A stretch of 12,544 bases of DNA, from NCBI GenBank assembly GCA_023428335.1, contig JAEYYS010000018.1, positions 1 through 12,544 of the forward strand, given 5' to 3'. The position numbers and the translations under genes are program-made. Positions 6,816 to 12,544 of this stretch are shown here, piece after piece; the first letter of the stretch is position 1, and every line of letters starts with the position of its first letter. The notes beneath the pieces were generated by a model that saw only the letters and a list, made by a program, of their open reading frames with translations, had not been told where the DNA came from and did no database searches. Source of the DNA: Verrucomicrobiota bacterium. Its GTDB lineage: Bacteria > Verrucomicrobiota > Verrucomicrobiia > Verrucomicrobiales > Verrucomicrobiaceae.

Positions 6816-7784
6816 ATGCCCCTGCTCCGCGTCCAGAACCTGAAAATGCATTACCCCGTCCGCGGCGGTGTCTTCCGCACCACCCAGGCGGTGTGCAAGG
6901 CGGTCGACGGCGTCAGCTTCGACCTCGAGCAGGGCGAGACGCTCGGCCTCGTCGGTGAAAGCGGCTGCGGCAAGTCCACCCTCGCCCGCTCGGTGGTGCG
7001 CCTGCTGCGCCCGACCAGCGGCCGCATCGAGTTCGAAGGCAGCGACCTCACCCACGCCGGGCCGCGCGCCCTGCGCCCCCTGCGCCGGGAAATGCAGATG
7101 GTCTTCCAGGACCCCGCCGAATCCCTCAACGGCCGCCACACCATCGGCCAGATCCTCGAGGAACCCTTCATCATCCAAAACCTCGGCAGCCGCGCCGAAC
7201 GCCGCGAATGGACGGCCGAACTGCTGCGCCGGGTCGGCCTGCCCACCGACGCGCTGAGCCGCTACCCCTTCGAGTTCTCCGGTGGCCAGCGCCAGCGCAT
7301 CGGCATCGCCCGCGCCCTTGCGCTCAAGCCCAAGCTCATCGTCTGCGACGAACCCGTCTCCGCCCTCGACGTCTCGGTGCAGGCCCAGGTTCTCAACCTG
7401 CTGCTCGAACTGCAGCGCGACTTCCGGCTCGCCTACCTCTTCATCGCCCACGACCTCGGCGTCGTGCAGCACATGAGCGACCGCGTCGCGGTGATGTACC
7501 TCGGCAAAATCGTCGAGCTCGCCCCGGCCGCGGAACTCTACCGGAACCCGCGCCATGCCTACACCAAGGCCCTGCTCGATGCCATCCCGGTGCCCGATCC
7601 ATCGAAGCGCCGGGAGCGCGAGCTGCTGCGCGGCGACGTGCCCAGCCCGATCAACCCACCGGCCGGCTGCGCCTTCGGCCACCGCATGAAGCACCCCCAG
7701 TGGCAGCAGAGCGTCGGCATGGACCTGAGCCTGCGCGAAGTCAGCCCCGGCCACTGGATTCAGCCCTGCCCCTGCTGCACCTGA
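6816..7784 (+). CDS. Peptide ABC transporter ATPase (OppF/DppF-like)
   Basis: Second cytoplasmic ATPase of the importer; 322 residues, normal length. It shows the F-type start MPLLRVQNLKMHYPVRGG, where a prophage-like spacer region before AVDGVSF distinguishes OppF/DppF from OppD/DppD. Other landmarks are Walker A GESGCGKST (47-55), FQDP, signature FSGGQRQR (154-161), Walker B LIVCDEPVSALD (174-185) and switch His 212 in FIAHDLG. The C-terminal tail has GCAF but lacks the family's usual cysteine pair. It finishes with CPCC just before the stop, echoing CPLC in ATPase 1, so the two may share a lineage-specific tail. It is separated from its partner ATPase by the kinase/hicBA island and starts three bases after hicA. 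Confidence 0.93.
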   Translation: MPLLRVQNLKMHYPVRGGVFRTTQAVCKAVDGVSFDLEQGETLGLVGESGCGKSTLARSVVRLLRPTSGRIEFEGSDLTHAGPRALRPLRREMQMVFQDPAESLNGRHTIGQILEEPFIIQNLGSRAERREWTAELLRRVGLPTDALSRYPFEFSGGQRQRIGIARALALKPKLIVCDEPVSALDVSVQAQVLNLLLELQRDFRLAYLFIAHDLGVVQHMSDRVAVMYLGKIVELAPAAELYRNPRHAYTKALLDAIPVPDPSKRRERELLRGDVPSPINPPAGCAFGHRMKHPQWQQSVGMDLSLREVSPGHWIQPCPCCT

Positions 7785-7847
7785 GTGCTTGACCGGCACC
7801 TGCGCCCCCGGCTTGACCCGGTCGCTGGCCGCACCGAACAACTGCGC

Positions 7848-10019
<2,172 letters not shown>

Positions 10020-10041
10020 GACAGGCGGGAGCGACCCTTAC

Positions 10042-11571
10042 TCACCGAAACTGCAGGGCATAGACATCGGCGTCGCGCAGCACCAAGCGCAGCCGCACCG
10101 GCCGACCGGCCAGCGCGGAAACATCGCTGCCGTTTTTCCACACCATGGGTCGCTCAATGGCATCGCCGAACTGCTCCTCGGCCTCGTCCAGGCCGAAGCC
10201 CGGCAGCGGTTTGCCACTCGCATCCTGGATCTCCACGCGCACGCCGCCGGCGGCGGAACTGGCGAAGTTCATGAGCAGGGTTTTGCCGGTAAAGGTCAAC
10301 GGCCGCGTCAGCAGCTCACCGCCACTGAGCGGGGCCTGGATCGAGACAAAGCCGTCGAGCCGCAGGCTGTAGCGACGCACTGCGCTGCTGTTGTCGGTCC
10401 AGTAACTCTCGGTGGTGTAGAACGACAGCTCATCGGGCGCGCCCTCCAGCGCCGACTTCGTCACCACCGGATGCCAGGCGGCATACTGATGGCCATAGTT
10501 CCAGGTGCCCGGCCGCTCGGGACCGGGACGAAGAAAGGCCTCGTTCCAGCGCTTGAAGGTGACACCGTCGCGACTCGCCATGAACAGGCCCTCGGTGATC
10601 GCCATGCCGTAGCGGTCGCTCGCCTTTGACCTCGCCTCGCGGTGCTCGCGCTCGGGCAGCGCGCGCATGCTGCTCGACCAACCGCGCTCGACGTAGCGGG
10701 TCGGGAAACCGATCAGCAGATGCGGCGCCCGCGCGTAGGGCTTGACCTGGTTCGTGTACAACTGCTCCGCGGGCGAGTCGGTGTAGCGCAGGTCCTCGAC
10801 GTTCTCCCAGTGCAGGAAATCCTTGGAGGTGGCCGTGCGGATCGCGCGATCGCCGGTCGGTTTCCAGTTCTTCTCCTCGGTGACCCCGCCGGTGAAGTAG
10901 CGCCAGTACGCACGATACACGCCGTGGTGTGCATCCCAGAAGGCCAGGTTCTGCGAGTCAAAGGCGCCGTCGGTGATGACCGGCGCGTCGGCCATCGGCG
11001 ACCATTTCAAGCCGTCGGCCGACTTCAGCGCCAGCAGGCCATGCGGCTTGTTGGAGCGGACAATGGCCTTGTAGCGGGCGTCCGCAGTCGCCGCCGGGTT
11101 CTCGTCCTTGAACACCGCCGGATGACCGCCATCCGGGTTCACCTGGCCCATCGGCCCATGCGGGATGACGATGTTGTTCGCCTTCGAGCCGCGAAACTCA
11201 TGCAGGCCCAGCTCCGGCTTGCGCCAGTGGATGCCGTCATCGCTCTCGGCATAGCAGCAAAACAGCGGGTGCGCCCCGGTGTTCACCTTGCCCTCGGGCG
11301 TCACCGTCAACTGCCAGGCCTTGTAGTACATGCGGAACTTGCCGTTGTCCTCAAAGACGCTGTGGTAGCCGCTGCCGCTGCCCTCCCAGGGCGCGTCATG
11401 CACCAGCACCACCTCCTTGGGCTCGGGATGATGCAGCCGCTGCTGCGCACCGCCGCTCAGGCGCTCGATGAGGAAGTCGTCGACAAAGAGTTCACGGCGT
11501 GAACCGATGTCGGTGGCGGCAGCCAGCGGCAGGGCCGCCGCAAGAATCGGGAGCAGAAGGAGCGGGCGCAT
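10042..11571 (-). CDS. Secreted beta-propeller glycoside hydrolase-like protein
   Basis: Exported protein of 509 residues with a clear signal peptide (MRPLLLLPILAAALPLAAA). It resembles five-bladed propeller glycosidases of the GH32/GH43 type seen in Planctomycetes and Verrucomicrobia. The opening SRRELFVDDFLIERL is typical. Repeated blade motifs follow: EDNGKFRMYYKAW, CYAESDDGIHWRKPELG, ALKSADGLKWSP, RTATSKDFLHWENV and FMASRDGVTFKRW. Each has the aromatic/acidic 'S.DG..W' pattern of such blades. The last ~100 residues (from GGELLTRPL) look like a beta-sandwich module. Catalytic residues and substrate cannot be assigned with confidence; polysaccharide or sugar-ester degradation is inferred. 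It is convergent with uvrB (22-bp gap, no terminator seen) and divergent from the PVC-type gene. Confidence 0.85.
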   Translation of the reverse strand: MRPLLLLPILAAALPLAAATDIGSRRELFVDDFLIERLSGGAQQRLHHPEPKEVVLVHDAPWEGSGSGYHSVFEDNGKFRMYYKAWQLTVTPEGKVNTGAHPLFCCYAESDDGIHWRKPELGLHEFRGSKANNIVIPHGPMGQVNPDGGHPAVFKDENPAATADARYKAIVRSNKPHGLLALKSADGLKWSPMADAPVITDGAFDSQNLAFWDAHHGVYRAYWRYFTGGVTEEKNWKPTGDRAIRTATSKDFLHWENVEDLRYTDSPAEQLYTNQVKPYARAPHLLIGFPTRYVERGWSSSMRALPEREHREARSKASDRYGMAITEGLFMASRDGVTFKRWNEAFLRPGPERPGTWNYGHQYAAWHPVVTKSALEGAPDELSFYTTESYWTDNSSAVRRYSLRLDGFVSIQAPLSGGELLTRPLTFTGKTLLMNFASSAAGGVRVEIQDASGKPLPGFGLDEAEEQFGDAIERPMVWKNGSDVSALAGRPVRLRLVLRDADVYALQFR

Positions 11572-11588
11572 CGGAAACCTACGGGCCT

Positions 11589-11612
11589 GCGACGGCCGAC
11601 ATTGCCGGTCGC
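11589..11612. promoter_or_regulatory. Hairpin 1 in divergent spacer
   Basis: GCGACGGC pairs with GCCGGTCGC (8 bp, one bulged G) around a 7-base loop. It lies 17 bases from the start of the - strand gene, in its untranslated leader/promoter zone. There is no T-run, so it is not an intrinsic terminator. An operator, an mRNA leader structure or a chance GC-rich palindrome are all possible. Confidence 0.4.
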
Positions 11613-11619
11613 GGCTTCC

Positions 11620-11650
11620 GGCTTGGCAAAACGCCGCCGTTCTGCCAGCC
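11620..11650. promoter_or_regulatory. Hairpin 2 in divergent spacer, before the PVC-type gene
   Basis: GGCTTGGCA pairs with TGCCAGCC (8 bp, one bulged T) and, past one mismatch, AACG pairs with CGTT, capped by CCGC. This makes about 12 base pairs in 31 bases. It ends seven bases before ATG 11658, covering the place where a ribosome binding site would be. No Shine-Dalgarno and no T-run are seen. If transcribed it would sit in the leader and could restrain translation. Confidence 0.45.
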
Positions 11651-11657
11651 TCGCCCC

Positions 11658-12544
11658 ATGCGTCACCTCCTGCTCCTGTTCGGCCTGCTCGCCAGCAGCC
11701 ACGCCGCCGACACCCGTCTCGTGCGCGAGACCGAGGCGCTGTCGCCCCAGGAAGAGCAGGCCAAGCTGAAGGTGCCCGAGGGCTTCGAGATCCAGCTCTT
11801 CGCCAGCGAGCCGATGATCGACAAGCCGATCAACCTCGCCTTCGACACCCGCGGTCGGCTCTGGGTCAGCAGCACGGCCGAGTATCCTTACAGCGCCGAC
11901 AAAAGCCGCTGGGCCGACGATCAGGGCACGCGGGTGCAGGCCAGTCGCGACGCCATCAAGATCCTCGAGGACCGCGACGGCGACGGCCGCGCCGACAAGG
12001 TAACCGTCTTCGCCGATGGCCTCAACATCCCCACCGGCGTGCTGCCCTGGCACCGGCCGGAGCACAAGGCCGGCTGCATCGCCTGGAGCATTCCGAACCT
12101 GTGGTACTTTGCCGATACCGACGGCGACGACAAGGCCGACGTCCGCGAGATCCTGTTCGGGCCGCTCGGTTATGAAAAGGACACCCACGGCATGTGCAGC
12201 AGCTTCCGGCTCGGCCTCGACGGCTGGGTCTATGCCACCCACGGCTTCAACAACAGCTCCACCTTCCGCGTCCGCCGACCCGTGGCCGCAGATGCAGCAA
12301 AAGTCAGGTCCGCAGATTTCGTAGATTCCGCAGATGCAGCAAAAGTCAGGTCCACAGATTTCGCAGATTCCGCAGATGCTGCAAAAGTCAGGTCCGCAGA
12401 TTTCGCAGATTCCACAGATTCAGCAAAAGACGGGTCCGCAGATTTCGCAGATTCCACAGTTGGAAAAAGACCCTCTGGACCCTCTGCTGACCCCGCAACC
12501 TCCTCTGAAAAATCTGCGAAATCTGCTGACCCCACAACCTCCTC
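11658..12544 (+). CDS. Secreted PVC-type membrane-bound dehydrogenase-domain protein, interrupted by repeats (3' end outside window)
   Basis: Open from ATG 11658 to the window end (295 codons, no stop). It has a signal peptide, MRHLLLLFGLLASSHA, then the N-terminal propeller typical of PVC 'membrane-bound dehydrogenase' / DUF7133 proteins: LKVPEGFEIQLFASEP, PINLAFDTRGRLWVS, two acidic Ca-loop-like motifs (EDRDGDGRADK, ADTDGDDKADV), HGMCSSFRLGLDGWVYATHG. These are large exported proteins that often carry a later heme-binding CxxCH domain; that part is beyond the window. After STFRVRRP (residue ~208) the family sequence stops and a 14-residue repeat begins (ADAAKVRSADFADS type), followed by a Ser/Ala/Pro-rich stretch. 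Whether the propeller resumes downstream cannot be seen; the gene may be a tolerated in-frame insertion or a disrupted pseudogene. It is divergent from the propeller hydrolase and may share its regulation. Confidence 0.8.
   Translation, partial: MRHLLLLFGLLASSHAADTRLVRETEALSPQEEQAKLKVPEGFEIQLFASEPMIDKPINLAFDTRGRLWVSSTAEYPYSADKSRWADDQGTRVQASRDAIKILEDRDGDGRADKVTVFADGLNIPTGVLPWHRPEHKAGCIAWSIPNLWYFADTDGDDKADVREILFGPLGYEKDTHGMCSSFRLGLDGWVYATHGFNNSSTFRVRRPVAADAAKVRSADFVDSADAAKVRSTDFADSADAAKVRSADFADSTDSAKDGSADFADSTVGKRPSGPSADPATSSEKSAKSADPTTS
12288..12455 (+). repeat. 42-bp tandem repeat, four units, inside the PVC-type gene
   Basis: Four consecutive 42-bp units start at 12288, 12330, 12372 and 12414. 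Units 1-3 differ from each other at only two positions or so; unit 4 is more diverged. Each contains GCAGATTTCGCAGATTCC preceded by AAAGTCAGGTCC. The unit length is 14 codons, so the host frame stays open (for example ADAAKVRSTDFADS). The repeat is visibly more AT-rich than the surrounding gene, and more than one frame on both strands is open through it. Confidence 0.95.
12432..12533. repeat. Inverted repeat at the end of the 42-bp array
   Basis: GGGTCCGCAGATTTCGCAGA (from 12432, arm to 12459) is mirrored by the reverse complement in CTGAAAAATCTGCGAAATCT (from 12505, arm to 12533). The arms are about 28 bases, near-perfect in the core GCAGATTTCGCAGATT, with a 45-base spacer. The same repeat core is therefore present in both orientations. 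Confidence 0.85.
12483..12544 (+). repeat. 39-bp direct repeat (second array, truncated by window end)
   Basis: TCTGCTGACCCCGCAACCTC at 12483 recurs with one change at 12522 (CCCCACAACC). The period is 39 bases, 13 codons, also frame-preserving. The second copy is cut by the window end. It overlaps the right arm of the inverted repeat and looks like the start of an array in the opposite orientation. Confidence 0.7.

Noticed and set aside
7785..7847. Terminator or SOS operator in the ATPase 2-uvrB gap
   Set aside because: Only short pairings (GACCGG with CCGGTC) and a near-repeat GCTTGACC at 7787 and 7811 are present; there is no T-run and no recognisable LexA-type palindrome.
10642..11502. 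286-codon + strand frame opposite the propeller hydrolase
   Set aside because: The - strand frame has a signal peptide and repeated blade motifs; the + strand product shows none and starts inside the gene.
12230..12535. 101-codon - strand frame across the repeats
   Set aside because: The repeat lacks stops in several frames on both strands; this frame is only repeat-encoded and antisense to the PVC-type gene.
12288..12544. CRISPR array
   Set aside because: Units are contiguous 42-bp tandem repeats with no unique spacers, inside an open frame, and no cas gene is present.

Overview
The window looks like chromosomal DNA of a high-GC member of the Verrucomicrobiota (PVC superphylum). The evidence is the start of a PVC-type 'membrane-bound dehydrogenase' (DUF7133-like) protein, a secreted propeller hydrolase of a kind common in Verrucomicrobia and Planctomycetes, a polyvalent-protein-kinase-like ORF, and almost no Shine-Dalgarno sequences. 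Species cannot be named from the sequence. No RNA gene, CRISPR array or transposase was found, and no gene-free stretch exceeds 300 bases.

Left part (1-7784, + strand): a peptide ABC importer of the Yej (microcin C / oligopeptide) type. The order is yejB (3' part only), yejE, a yejA-like binding protein, ATPase 1 (OppD/DppD-like) and ATPase 2 (OppF/DppF-like). The first four genes are chained by ATGA stop/start overlaps and should be co-translated. In E. coli the order is yejA-B-E-F with the two ATPases fused; here the binding protein is third and the ATPases are separate. YejE carries a MORN/YwqK-like insert in its periplasmic loop, and the binding protein has an extra N-terminal helical segment.

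The two ATPase genes are split by a 1.1-kb accessory island (about 5684-6812): a kinase-like ORF followed by a complete hicB-hicA toxin-antitoxin pair. As written, ATPase 1 reads without a stop into the kinase-like ORF, giving a 562-residue fusion. A switch of the coding frame (third-position GC and an ATG-initiated N-terminus in another frame) suggests that these were two genes joined by small indels, or that the sequence has an error there.

Middle (7848-10019, + strand): uvrB, complete, with an unusual insert of about 45 residues just before the conserved RPTGLLDP segment. Right part: a secreted beta-propeller glycosidase-like gene on the - strand (10042-11571), convergent with uvrB. It is divergent from the start of a secreted PVC-type protein (11658 to the window end, + strand). 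The 86-bp divergent spacer holds two consecutive hairpins. The PVC gene runs, still in frame, into a 42-bp tandem repeat (four units) and then an inverted-orientation repeat array cut off by the window end. This is the strongest sign of repeat invasion in the window.
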